In this document: positions 35,459 to 44,577 of the stretch, one piece after another | How positions within the stretch are numbered: the first letter of the stretch is position 1 | How the letters are laid out: every line of letters begins with the position of its first letter | NCBI GenBank assembly: GCA_024275975.1 | Contig: JAJRYC010000023.1 | Coordinates: 1 to 48,787, forward strand | Source of the DNA: Nitrospirota bacterium | GTDB taxonomy: Bacteria; Nitrospirota; Thermodesulfovibrionia; Thermodesulfovibrionales; UBA6898 | Length of the DNA stretch: 48,787 nt | Direction of reading: 5' to 3' | Notes under the pieces: generated by a model | Databases searched by the model: none | What the model was told of the DNA's origin: nothing | The model's input: only the letters and a program-made list of their open reading frames with translations | Made by a program: the position numbers and the translations under genes

Positions 35459-35947
35459 ATGAAATTCATAGCGGACGCTATGCTCGGCAGGCTTGCAAAG
35501 TGGCTTAGACTGCTTGGCTTTGATGTATTGTATTATCCTGATATCGATGACAGGGAGCTTATACGGATTGCCATGGAGAAGGAGAGGGCGGTGCTTACCA
35601 GGGACACACGGCTTGCTAAAGACAGGAGATTGAGAGACTGTATTTTTATCGAATCCGATAACATATCCGGTCAGCTCGCTGAAATGAAAGCCAGGCTGAA
35701 TTTCGGCGGGAACGCCAGGTCGTCCAGGTGTGCCGTCTGCAACGGGGAACTCTCCAGGGTTTCTCAAAAGATGGAGATAAAGGAGTATGTCCCGGATTTC
35801 ATATACCACGACTTCAATGACTTCTCTAGATGCGGAGACTGCGGAAGGGTATACTGGGAGGGGACTCACAGGAAAAAGATCAGAGAAAAACTCGCCCGCG
35901 TTTTACCGGAACCGTTCGACAGGATGAGGAGTGAAAAAAGGCGTTGA
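35459..35947 (+). CDS. Mut7-C RNAse/zinc-ribbon protein
   Basis: This 162-residue protein begins KFIADAMLGRLAKWLRLLGF, a PIN-like Mut7-C domain with acidic residues (D6, and DTRLAKD around 69-75). A C-terminal zinc ribbon follows with CAVCNGEL and CGDCGRVYW. The family is predicted to act on RNA and is common in thermophiles and anaerobes. It overlaps the histidine kinase gene by 4 bases, probably a shared operon of convenience. Confidence 0.88.
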   Translation: MKFIADAMLGRLAKWLRLLGFDVLYYPDIDDRELIRIAMEKERAVLTRDTRLAKDRRLRDCIFIESDNISGQLAEMKARLNFGGNARSSRCAVCNGELSRVSQKMEIKEYVPDFIYHDFNDFSRCGDCGRVYWEGTHRKKIREKLARVLPEPFDRMRSEKRR

Positions 35948-38385
35948 GGATTAATTTATTTCTGTTTATCCTGGGAATTTTTATTATTTCCCTTATTATA
36001 ACACTTAATATTTTTTTCCAGCAGAGCTATCAGAGCGAAATGGCGGAGCAGTTTAATAAACAGCAGCTGCTTATCGCAAAATCCATCGCCAAAAATATAG
36101 AGGATGAAATGCAGCATATCGAAGACGAGTCCCTGTCTTTCGCAAGGCTTTTGTCGGAGAGGGGCCTTGATGAGCGGGATATGGAGGGGTTTGTTAATGA
36201 AACTTTCTACGCCTCAAGAGAGGACCCATATATAAATCTTAAGATCCTGGATTTTCAGGGGAGATTGGAATACAGCTCGTTGGCAGAGCCGGCGACCGCC
36301 GGAGAGCTGGCACTGCTTAAAGTAGCTAAAAAGACGAAACCGGGAGAAGTGGTTTTTGTGGACAAGCTTGCCGATGATAGAAAAGTTGTACTGCTTACAC
36401 CGATAGAAGGGCCGAAAGGGAAGGGGGTCCTGCTGGTTGAGATAATGATCAAGGCCGTGAACCAGAAGTTTCTTGCGCCTATCAGGGCTGGCATCAGGGG
36501 GCACGCATGGATGATGGACAGTAGCGGCACATTGTTATATCATCCCACACAGCCCACAATGGTTGGAAAGAACCTTAACAAGGCGGACAGTTCATGTTTT
36601 GATTGTCACAAATCATTCGAGGTCGAAAAGAAGATACTCGAAAGCGGTGATATCGGGTTCAGCTCCTATATCGCCCCATACGGGGAAGATAAGCTCATCG
36701 CATTTTCGAAGGCCAGGATTGCAGGGATGTCATGGATTGTATGTGTCTCGATACCTTATTCCGAAGTTACCTTCAGTATAAGGAAGAGCATGAAGCTTCA
36801 CTCACTACTGGTTATTTCAATCTTTATCGCAACGGTTATAGGCGGGTTCGCCATCACCATGATTAACCGCAAGAGGATTAAGGCTGAAGAGAAGGCGATA
36901 CATCTCGAGACACAGAGACATCTCGAAAAAGAGATCCTGCAGGCAAAGGATTACCTTGAAAACCTGCTCGAAAGCACGGAGTCGAAAATAATGGTGCTCG
37001 ATAGGGACATGACAATCAGGACAATAAATTCAGCCCATGAAAGGCTCTGCGGCCATATAAAGGAAGAAGTTGTCGGTAAAAGTTTTTTTGATGTCTTTCC
37101 CATGGCTGGTGAAAAAGAGAGGGCCAGGCTGAAGGGCATTCTCGAAATGTGTCTTAAGGGGAAAAGCCACAGGTTGAGTAATTATCACTATACAAGGCAG
37201 GGCCGGACCCTGCACCTCAATATCAGTATAAATCCGCTTGTGCTCCACGGGGAAGTTTCGGGGATAATACTGTCGAGCAGCGACGTTACTGAAGAGGTGA
37301 ATCTCAGGGAAGAGTTGAAAAATTATGCCGCAGGACTTGAGGATATCGTCAGGGAGCGTACGAATGAACTACTGAATGAGAAAGAAAAGCTTGCTGCTAT
37401 CGTAGAGACACTCGAGGCGGGGCTGTTCCTTATGGACAGCAACAGGAATATTACCTGGGTAAACAGGACACTGAAGGCGTGGCTCGGCAAAGAGCGGATC
37501 GAGGATATCTCGCTGGGTGATATATCCGTGGAGGGTGAAATACAGCAATGCATAGTCGACAACAGGATGACCCAGGAAGTTGTCTTCCGGGACTTTGGCC
37601 GGAGAAAAGGCTATTTCCAGATAACATCAACCCCGCTCGTAGGACATGACGGGAGTGTCCAGGCCCTTGTGCTCATACAGGACATTACCGAGATGAAGAA
37701 GATGGAGGAACAGATGATGCATTCAGAAAAACTTTCCGCCCTTGCGAGGATTTCAGCCGGTGTCGCGCATGAGATAGGCAACCCCCTTACTTCCATCTCT
37801 TCGTACGTCCAGATTTTAAGGGAGATGGATTTTGATGACTTCACCAAAGAGAGTCTTGATACGATAGCAAAACATATTAACAGGATCACTGATATTGTGA
37901 GGCAGATGTCAAGTTTTTCCAGGACCACTGTTCCAGACCTGAAATTTCATGATCCACGACAACTCGTGGATTTGACCCTTGAGCTTGTCAGGTATGATAA
38001 AAGGATGAAGGACATAAAGATAAACATCGACATGCCCGTGGGGCTGCCTGATGTCCGGGCGGATGAAACCCAGTTGATCCAGATATTCATGAACATTATC
38101 CTGAACGCCGCGGATGCGATGACGAACGGGGGCCGTCTTGATATAACGGCGGACAAGTCTGAAAAATATGTGGAGATATCGTTTTCCGACTCCGGCACTG
38201 GAATTTCGACTGAACATCTGGAAAAGATATTCGATCCGTTTTTTACGACGAAAGAGAAAGGGACCGGGCTGGGACTTGCCGTCAGTTACAGTATGATCAA
38301 GAGTTTCCAGGGCGACATCCTGGTTGAGAATAAACCCGGTGGCGGGACAATTTTTAAGGTGAGGTTGCCGTATTATGAAAACTGA
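35944..38385 (+). CDS. Sensor histidine kinase with periplasmic CXXCH motif
   Basis: This 813-residue kinase has membrane span 1 at about 5-27 and a Cache-like periplasmic domain (about 30-280) containing CFDCH (Cys218, Cys221, His222), a c-type heme attachment motif. Span 2 is at about 285-305 (HSLLVISIFIATVIGGFAIT). Two PAS-type domains (about 345-460 and 480-590) follow, then the HisKA phosphoacceptor ISAGVAHEIGNPLTSISSYV and an HATPase core (NIILNAADAM, FSDSGTGIS, TKEKGTGLGLAVSYSMI). It starts at a TTG overlapping the Mut7-C stop. It overlaps the regulator gene by 11 bases. Redox, NO or CO sensing via heme is plausible but not shown. Confidence 0.9.
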   Translation: MRINLFLFILGIFIISLIITLNIFFQQSYQSEMAEQFNKQQLLIAKSIAKNIEDEMQHIEDESLSFARLLSERGLDERDMEGFVNETFYASREDPYINLKILDFQGRLEYSSLAEPATAGELALLKVAKKTKPGEVVFVDKLADDRKVVLLTPIEGPKGKGVLLVEIMIKAVNQKFLAPIRAGIRGHAWMMDSSGTLLYHPTQPTMVGKNLNKADSSCFDCHKSFEVEKKILESGDIGFSSYIAPYGEDKLIAFSKARIAGMSWIVCVSIPYSEVTFSIRKSMKLHSLLVISIFIATVIGGFAITMINRKRIKAEEKAIHLETQRHLEKEILQAKDYLENLLESTESKIMVLDRDMTIRTINSAHERLCGHIKEEVVGKSFFDVFPMAGEKERARLKGILEMCLKGKSHRLSNYHYTRQGRTLHLNISINPLVLHGEVSGIILSSSDVTEEVNLREELKNYAAGLEDIVRERTNELLNEKEKLAAIVETLEAGLFLMDSNRNITWVNRTLKAWLGKERIEDISLGDISVEGEIQQCIVDNRMTQEVVFRDFGRRKGYFQITSTPLVGHDGSVQALVLIQDITEMKKMEEQMMHSEKLSALARISAGVAHEIGNPLTSISSYVQILREMDFDDFTKESLDTIAKHINRITDIVRQMSSFSRTTVPDLKFHDPRQLVDLTLELVRYDKRMKDIKINIDMPVGLPDVRADETQLIQIFMNIILNAADAMTNGGRLDITADKSEKYVEISFSDSGTGISTEHLEKIFDPFFTTKEKGTGLGLAVSYSMIKSFQGDILVENKPGGGTIFKVRLPYYEN

Positions 38386-39733
38386 TACATACAAAATACT
38401 GGTTGTGGACGATGAAAGAGATATCTGCCGGGCGCTTGAATTTCTGCTTTCGAGAGAGGGGTATAAAGTAACAACCGCGTACAGCGGCCGGGATGCCCTG
38501 AAAAAGATAGAATCCGGGGACTTCGATCTTGTGATCAGCGATCTGAAGATGGAGGAGATAGACGGGATGCAGGTGCTTGAAAGGGCGCTTAAATTGAACC
38601 CTAATCTCATAGTGATTATAATGACCGCCTTTGCATCCGTGGAGTCGGCGGTTGAAGCAATGAAAAAAGGCGCGAGCGATTATATAGTGAAGCCTTTCAT
38701 CAACGAAGACGTGAAGATGACAGTCAGAAGGCTTCTGGAGCACAAGAAGGTTCTGTTCGAAAATCTTGTGCTGAGGCAGCAGCTCAGCCAGCAGTTCGGC
38801 AGCAGGGAGTTTATCGGAATATCCCCCAAGATCAAGAAAGTCTTTGATGTGCTTGAAAAAGTTGTGGTTGCCAGGAGCAGTTTACTGATTCTGGGAGAGA
38901 GTGGGACCGGCAAAGGCCTGATCGCGGAGCTTGTGCATTCCAACAGCCAGAGAAAGGACAGGCCGTTTATATCAATAAACTGTTCCGCAATCCCTGAAAC
39001 CCTGCTTGAAAGCGAGTTGTTCGGCTACAGGAAAGGTGCTTTTACGGGTGCGGCGTCCGACAAGAAGGGGCTTATTACAATGGCCGACCAGGGCACGCTT
39101 TTTCTTGACGAGATAGGCGATATGCCGGTGGGTCTGCAGGCCAAATTGCTGAAGGTCCTTGAGACAGGAGAGGTGCTTCCTGTCGGTGATACCAAGCCGA
39201 GGTATGTGGATGTGAGACTTATAGCGGCGACCAATAAGAATATCGAAGAACAGATAGCAAGAGGTTTGTTCAGGGAAGACCTTTACTACAGGCTCAATGT
39301 CATCGAAATAAGAATACCTTCGCTGAGAGAGAGAAAAGAGGACATCGCGGTGCTGGTGCATCATTTTATCGGGAAGTACAGCAGGGAGAACAATAAAAAG
39401 ATTACAGGGATAACCGATGAAGCCATGGAGGTCTTAAATAATTATGCATGGCCGGGAAATATCAGGGAGCTGAGCAATGTGATAGAAAGGGCTGTGGTGC
39501 TTACCGGCACTGAAATGCTGGGGCTGGATGAACTGCCTGAAAAGCTGAAGGCCCAGGGGACAGGGAGAGGCATGCGGACACTGAAGGACAAAATGGACTC
39601 TTACGAAGAGAAGATTATAAAAGAGGCCCTGCAGGACCATGACTGGAATAAGGAGGAGACGGCGGCGAGCCTAGGGGTGGACCTGGCCACGCTCTACAGG
39701 AAGATCAAGAAGCTCGGGATAGCAGAGCGTTGA
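38375..39733 (+). CDS. NtrC-family sigma-54 response regulator
   Basis: This is the regulator cognate to the kinase just upstream. The receiver domain (1-125) has the acidic pocket in VVDDERD and the phosphoacceptor D in LVISDLKMEEIDGM. The AAA+ domain (about 140-380) has Walker A LGESGTGKG and the sigma-54 contact loop GAFTGA. The C-terminal Fis-like helix-turn-helix (WNKEETAASLGVDLATLYRK) binds enhancers. It should activate sigma-54 promoters when phosphorylated. I could not identify a clear -24/-12 promoter in the window. Confidence 0.94.
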   Translation: MKTDTYKILVVDDERDICRALEFLLSREGYKVTTAYSGRDALKKIESGDFDLVISDLKMEEIDGMQVLERALKLNPNLIVIIMTAFASVESAVEAMKKGASDYIVKPFINEDVKMTVRRLLEHKKVLFENLVLRQQLSQQFGSREFIGISPKIKKVFDVLEKVVVARSSLLILGESGTGKGLIAELVHSNSQRKDRPFISINCSAIPETLLESELFGYRKGAFTGAASDKKGLITMADQGTLFLDEIGDMPVGLQAKLLKVLETGEVLPVGDTKPRYVDVRLIAATNKNIEEQIARGLFREDLYYRLNVIEIRIPSLRERKEDIAVLVHHFIGKYSRENNKKITGITDEAMEVLNNYAWPGNIRELSNVIERAVVLTGTEMLGLDELPEKLKAQGTGRGMRTLKDKMDSYEEKIIKEALQDHDWNKEETAASLGVDLATLYRKIKKLGIAER

Positions 39734-39851
39734 CTGCATAAACGTATAATCACCTGGCCGGTCCGCAGTGAATCAGGCTGACCATGGATTGCCTGATGGA
39801 TTTCTCCTGATTAAGGAATGTGAAGAGTTGCAGGGACCCTGTCTGTGGGGG

Positions 39852-40193
39852 TTAACAGGTTAAGTGGAAAGCCCCGGCAGTCTTCTTGTCCGCGGGCTGC
39901 CGGTTGAATATCTCCACCGCCTTTACGGTTTTCTCTATATAGACCTTGATTCCATTTGATTCGATGAACTTTTTAGTTTTCTCCGGTACCCGCATAACGC
40001 CGGAATTTCCCGTCCCGATTACGAGGATGTCGGGTTTGGCGCTTACAATCTTCATGATGTCTGCTTCCTGAAGATTGTGGCCTTCTTTTCTCCACCATGA
40101 CGGGTCAACCTTGTCCGGGTAAATAATAACGTCGGAGGAATAGGTCTGTCCGTCTATGACGATTTTCCCGAATCTATAGTCATCGATATGCAT
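39852..40193 (-). CDS. Mth938-like domain protein
   Basis: This 113-residue protein is of the Mth938/NDUFAF3-like fold family. It has YRFGKIVIDGQTYSSDVIIY, VDPSWWRKEGHNL and the glycine loop DILVIGTGNSGVMRVPEK. Bacterial members have no proven activity; the human relative is a complex I assembly factor. It stands alone on the minus strand, 59 bases from mgtC-like. Confidence 0.87.
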   Translation of the reverse strand: MHIDDYRFGKIVIDGQTYSSDVIIYPDKVDPSWWRKEGHNLQEADIMKIVSAKPDILVIGTGNSGVMRVPEKTKKFIESNGIKVYIEKTVKAVEIFNRQPADKKTAGAFHLTC

Positions 40194-40252
40194 AATACAC
40201 GGATTATATCATTAATTATCCCGAATGTTGTATCGTGCCCATCCGGGTAAGA

Positions 40253-40933
40253 TCATCCCTTGATTTTCAGCTGTCTTACAAACCCGAGGCGTGATGTCGA
40301 TTCCATGATATCTTTTACCGGGATATCCTTCCGGGAAGAGACTCTGAACAGGAAAGTCTTTTCCTTCCGGGAAAATTCGATCTCATAATTCATCATGCTT
40401 ATCTCGAACCCTTTCTTTTCGAAGAGCGCGGTTACAGCCTCTTCGTCGCCTGACTCATCGGTAACCAGTGTTATGTATTTATAGGTCAGGCGCGGAATTC
40501 TGGCTTCTACGGTACGCAGGACCCACAGAGAGAAGAACGTGATCAGGAATCCTGAAATCCCCGCCACATATTGTCCGGCCCCGATCGCAAGACCGATCGC
40601 CGCCACAATCCATATGCAGGCCGCGGTTGTCAGTCCCTGTATTGAGAGTCCGGTCTTGAGTATCACCCCGGCGCCCAGAAAGCCCACGCCGGTCATGGCG
40701 CCCGCGGCGATCCTTGTTGGATCGAATCTCACATAACCTGCCCCACCTGCCCCCGTCGCATTCAGCGAGTAATAATGATCTGAAATCAACATTAACAGCA
40801 CACAAGCAACACAGACAAGGAGCTGTGTTCTGAAGCCCGCCGGTCTTCCGTGGGTCTGACGCTCGAACCCGATAATCCCTCCGAGCAGAGTGCCGAGAAG
40901 GAGCCTGTAGACTATTTCATAATCACCGTTCAT
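40253..40933 (-). CDS. MgtC/SapB family membrane protein
   Basis: This 226-residue membrane protein has the MgtC core in the N-terminal half: [58 protein letters not shown] and [21 protein letters not shown] cytoplasmic ACT-like domain follows (about 150-226). MgtC proteins affect magnesium stress and virulence in pathogens; in free-living bacteria the role is unclear. Its ATG overlaps the tyrS stop by 4 bases. Confidence 0.9.
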   Translation of the reverse strand: MNGDYEIVYRLLLGTLLGGIIGFERQTHGRPAGFRTQLLVCVACVLLMLISDHYYSLNATGAGGAGYVRFDPTRIAAGAMTGVGFLGAGVILKTGLSIQGLTTAACIWIVAAIGLAIGAGQYVAGISGFLITFFSLWVLRTVEARIPRLTYKYITLVTDESGDEEAVTALFEKKGFEISMMNYEIEFSRKEKTFLFRVSSRKDIPVKDIMESTSRLGFVRQLKIKG

Positions 40934-42141
40934 ACGGCCTTAATTTTTAGGAATTTTCTTTTTCCCGCCTTAAAGATGTACTCCCCGCGTGAAAGTTTCG
41001 TTTCAGGATTGTCTATTTTCCTGTCATCTATCTTCAGCCCGCCCTGGTTGATGAGTCTTATCGCCTCTCCCGTGCTTTTGGAAAGACCCGAGAGCTTCAT
41101 TATTTTCGGCACCCAGATTTCATCTCCGTCCCACGTGATTTCATACACAGGTATCTCTTCAGGGACGCCCTTGTCTCTAAATATGCGCAAGAAAATATCT
41201 TTTGACCGGGCGGCTTCATCTCTTCCATGATACCTCTCAACCAGCTCAAATGCAAGGTCTTCCTTTGCCGTTTTAGGGTGCACGGCGCCGCTGCCCAGAC
41301 CTTCCTTTAGACGCTTGAGTTTATCCAGGGATATACGGCTCAACAACTCGTAATACCGCAGCATTAATTCATCGCTTATGGACATTATCTTCCCGAATAT
41401 TTCTTCGGCAGGCTCGTCTATGCCTATATAATTTCCGAGGCTTTTGCTCATTTTATTTACACCGTCAAGTCCTTCAAGCAGTGGCGTCATTAAAACAACC
41501 TGCTCTTCTACCGCCATCTTCCTCTGCATCGTCCTGCCCATCAACAGGTTGAATTTCTGGTCCGTGCCGCCGAGTTCCACGTCTGCATGAAGGGCCACGG
41601 AGTCATATGCCTGAAACAGGGGATAGTAAAATTCGACTATGCTTATGTCCTGCCGGTTTTTAAACCTTTTCTTGAAATCATCCCTTTCGAGCATCCGCGC
41701 GACAGTCTGCATCGCCCCGAGCCTGACAATCGCCAGGCCGTCCATTTTGCCCAGCCATTCACTGTTAAAGACTACCCGGGTTTTTTCACTGTCGAGAATC
41801 CTGAATACCTGTGTCTTATATGTTTCGGCATTCTTTGAGACCTCTTCCCCTGTCAGCGGTTTTCTCAGCTCGGACCTTCCGGTCGGGTCACCTATCATGC
41901 CGGTGAAATCTCCGATGAGGAAGATTACTTCATGTCCTAGTTGCTGGAACTGGTGCATTTTTTCGAGAAGGACGGTATGCCCCAGATGTATGTCAGGGGC
42001 GGTGGGGTCAAAACCCGCCTTGATCCTCAGAGGCACATTCTCCTGAAAGGACCGCTCGAGTTTCAGCAGGAGTTCTTTTTCGCTGATGATCTCGACAGCG
42101 CCTCTTTTTATGATTTCGAGTTGTTTTTCCGGTTGCAGCAT
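40930..42141 (-). CDS. tyrS: Tyrosyl-tRNA synthetase
   Basis: This enzyme charges tRNA-Tyr. The class I signatures are HLGH (residues 52-55) in [20 protein letters not shown] and KMSKS in [16 protein letters not shown]-terminal S4 RNA-binding domain is visible ([20 protein letters not shown]). Its 403-residue length and [20 protein letters not shown] fit the TyrZ-like/longer bacterial subclass. It is upstream of the MgtC-like gene. Confidence 0.96.
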   Translation of the reverse strand: MLQPEKQLEIIKRGAVEIISEKELLLKLERSFQENVPLRIKAGFDPTAPDIHLGHTVLLEKMHQFQQLGHEVIFLIGDFTGMIGDPTGRSELRKPLTGEEVSKNAETYKTQVFRILDSEKTRVVFNSEWLGKMDGLAIVRLGAMQTVARMLERDDFKKRFKNRQDISIVEFYYPLFQAYDSVALHADVELGGTDQKFNLLMGRTMQRKMAVEEQVVLMTPLLEGLDGVNKMSKSLGNYIGIDEPAEEIFGKIMSISDELMLRYYELLSRISLDKLKRLKEGLGSGAVHPKTAKEDLAFELVERYHGRDEAARSKDIFLRIFRDKGVPEEIPVYEITWDGDEIWVPKIMKLSGLSKSTGEAIRLINQGGLKIDDRKIDNPETKLSRGEYIFKAGKRKFLKIKAV

Positions 42142-42198
42142 AGCCGTTTATGATAATCCCTGAAGACGGTCGCAGTCAATTGATAACTGTTCCGCCGG

Positions 42199-42771
42199 TT
42201 ATTTTTGATGGAGCTTCAGAAAGTTCCCCAATAAATCTTTTCCGACAGTGGTCAGTATTGATTAAGGATGGAACTGGACACCCTCGACAACAAATTCTTT
42301 ATGCCTGACACCCATAATCTCGTCGGCATCGGTCCATGCCGTTATCTCGAGGCATTCCGGCAGGGTCTCTTTCCTGATGACAAGGGAATGGTATCTGGTG
42401 GCCTCAAAAGGGTTCGGCAGGCCTTCGAACAGTGTTCTGCCGTCATGGTGTATAAGGGAAGTCTTTCCATGCATTAGTCTCGGGGCGCGGATGATCTCGC
42501 CGCCGAAAGCCGCCCCCAGGGACTGATGTCCGAGACATACACCCAGGACAGGTGCTTTTCCCGCAAAATGTCTGATCACTTCAACCGATATCCCTGCCTC
42601 CCTGGGTGTGCAGGGTCCGGGTGATATCACGATCCTGTCAGGGGCCATTTTTTCTATTTCCTCGATGGTGATCCTGTTGTTTCTGAAAACCCGTATCTCT
42701 TCTCCAAGCTCACCAAAATACTGGACCAGATTGTATGTAAATGAATCATAATTGTCTATCATTAATAACAT
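42199..42771 (-). pseudogene. trpG: Anthranilate synthase glutaminase subunit, stop at catalytic Glu
   Basis: The minus-strand frame gives a normal TrpG/Pab[31 protein letters not shown], and [15 protein letters not shown] with nucleophile Cys79. After GVQFHP (His168) comes TAA at 42264-42262, where the family always has the catalytic Glu of HPES. The same frame then continues SILTTVGKDLLGNFLKLHQK to a second stop at 42201-42199, giving the expected 190 residues. A single G-to-T change (GAA to TAA) explains everything. The 169-residue product would lack the triad Glu and the last helix. trpE follows the same strand upstream. It may be a true recent loss or a sequence error. Confidence 0.88.
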
Positions 42772-42870
42772 ATTCCGCTTCCTCTATCCTCCGGCTAAAT
42801 TATTTACTTTAGCGCCGCGTAAAATCCATTCTCCGGCTTTATCACAAGACGTTTCCGGTGCTTCCGCCGC

Positions 42871-44343
42871 TCAGCCCAGCCCCTTTTCAGCCATATCCAC
42901 CGCCTTCATCATTCCCTTCGCCTTGTTAACGGTCTCCAGGTATTCATCCTCCGGCACTGAGTCGGCGACTATGCCCGCGCCCGACTGGACATATACCTTG
43001 CCGTCTTTTATTATAAGCGTCCTGATCGTAATACACGTATCCATATTGCCGGAATAGCTGAAATATCCGACGGCGCCGGCGTACGGCCCCCTGCTTTCCG
43101 GTTCGAGCTCCGCTATAATCTCCATCGCCCTTACCTTCGGAGCGCCGGTTACAGTCCCTGCCGGGAAGCATGCCGATAGCACGTCAAATGCGTCAAGCCC
43201 TTCTTTGAGGCCGCCTTCGACATTAGAGACCAGGTGCATAACATGGCTGTACCTTTCTACCGACATCAGTTCAGTCACCTTCACCAAACCGGTTTTCGCT
43301 ACTCTACCGACATCGTTCCGGCCCAGATCCACAAGCATGATATGTTCGGCGATCTCTTTCGGGTCTGCTCTCAGCTCTTCCTCCAGTGCCTTGTCCTCGG
43401 CTTCCGTCTCCCCCCTCTTCCTGGTGCCGGCAATGGGGCGGAGCACAATGTTCCCATCTTCTACCCTTACAAGTACCTCGGGAGAAGACCCCACGATCTG
43501 CGCGTCGCCGATGTTCAGAAAATACATGTAAGGAGAGGGATTGATTACGCGAAGCGCCCTGTAAATATCAAAGGGTTCTGTTGATGTCGGGCGTTCGAAC
43601 CGCTGTGATAATACCACCTGGATTATATCGCCCGCCATTATATAATCCTTGGATTTCTCGACGCAGGCCCGGAAATCATCCGCGGAAAAGTTTGAACTGA
43701 ATTCTTTTGATTCTCCCGCGCAGCCGGATTTTGCGACGGCAAAAGGTTTCCGGAGCCTGGATATAATGTCATCGATCTTATGTTCAGCTTCCCTGTAAGC
43801 CTCCTCGGGCCCCTGTCCGTCAAGATGCGCGTTGGATATGACCTTGATCTTCTGCTCCAGGTTATCGAATATCAATATTGTATCCGTTAGCATGAAGAAA
43901 AAGTCGGGCAGGCCGATTACATCTTTTTTAGCCTCGGGTATATTCTCAAAAAACCTGACCATATCATATCCGATATAGCCGACAAGTCCACCGTAAAACC
44001 TTGGAAGGCCGCTCACCTCCACCGGCGTGTACATGGATATTTCCTTTTTAATGATATCCATGGGGTTGTCGACTTCAAGGGTCCTCGGCGCAGCCCGGTC
44101 GCTTATGATCTCGACTCTTTGTCCGGATCCTTTTATTATTTTCGAAGGACGGGCGCCGATAAAGGAGTACCTTGCCCATTTTTCGCCTCCCTCCACGCTC
44201 TCCAGGAGAAAGGAGGGAGAACCCCCAAGTTTTAGAAAAGCCGTTACCGGCGTATCCGTATCCGCGAGGATTTCCCTGTAAACAGGGATTAAATTCGACT
44301 CTTCGGAGAGTCGTCTGAATTCATCAAAATCAGGAGTTAACAT
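42871..44343 (-). CDS. trpE: Anthranilate synthase component I
   Basis: This subunit makes anthranilate from chorismate using ammonia from TrpG. The C-terminal catalytic half has KDYIMAGDIIQVVLSQRF, YMYFLNIGDAQIVGSSPE, IAGTRKRGETEAED, VDLGRNDVGRVAK, FPAGTVTGAPKVRAM and the final YVQSGAGIVADSVPEDEYLE. The N-terminal feedback domain starts with ESNLIPVYREILADTDTPV and includes SFLLESVEGGEKWARYSFIG, the usual LLESx tryptophan-binding type. Its 490 residues and full motifs suggest activity. The trpG downstream is interrupted. Confidence 0.96.
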   Translation of the reverse strand: MLTPDFDEFRRLSEESNLIPVYREILADTDTPVTAFLKLGGSPSFLLESVEGGEKWARYSFIGARPSKIIKGSGQRVEIISDRAAPRTLEVDNPMDIIKKEISMYTPVEVSGLPRFYGGLVGYIGYDMVRFFENIPEAKKDVIGLPDFFFMLTDTILIFDNLEQKIKVISNAHLDGQGPEEAYREAEHKIDDIISRLRKPFAVAKSGCAGESKEFSSNFSADDFRACVEKSKDYIMAGDIIQVVLSQRFERPTSTEPFDIYRALRVINPSPYMYFLNIGDAQIVGSSPEVLVRVEDGNIVLRPIAGTRKRGETEAEDKALEEELRADPKEIAEHIMLVDLGRNDVGRVAKTGLVKVTELMSVERYSHVMHLVSNVEGGLKEGLDAFDVLSACFPAGTVTGAPKVRAMEIIAELEPESRGPYAGAVGYFSYSGNMDTCITIRTLIIKDGKVYVQSGAGIVADSVPEDEYLETVNKAKGMMKAVDMAEKGLG

Positions 44344-44457
44344 ATTGACAAAAAATTCCTTTTTAAATTAGTATGTATAATTATATATTATTAACTACAG
44401 GCAAGTTAAGAGTAATCTGAAGACCGGATGTAATCTCTTGAATTTTAACAACAGAAT

Positions 44458-44532
44458 GCGGGAATAGCTCAGTGGTAGAGCACAACCTTGCCAAGGTTGG
44501 GGTCGCGGGTTCGAATCCCGTTTCCCGCTCCA
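44458..44532 (+). tRNA. tRNA-Gly (GCC)
   Basis: The 7-base acceptor GCGGGAA pairs with TTCCCGC. The D arm AGCTCAGTGGTAGAGC, the anticodon loop CTTGCCAAG and the T loop GGTTCGAATCC are all in place. The discriminator is T, and CCA is encoded (44530-44532). Confidence 0.97.
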
Positions 44533-44577
44533 GTTCGGACTGTATTTAGTTATATAATAGATACGAATCTCAGGATC

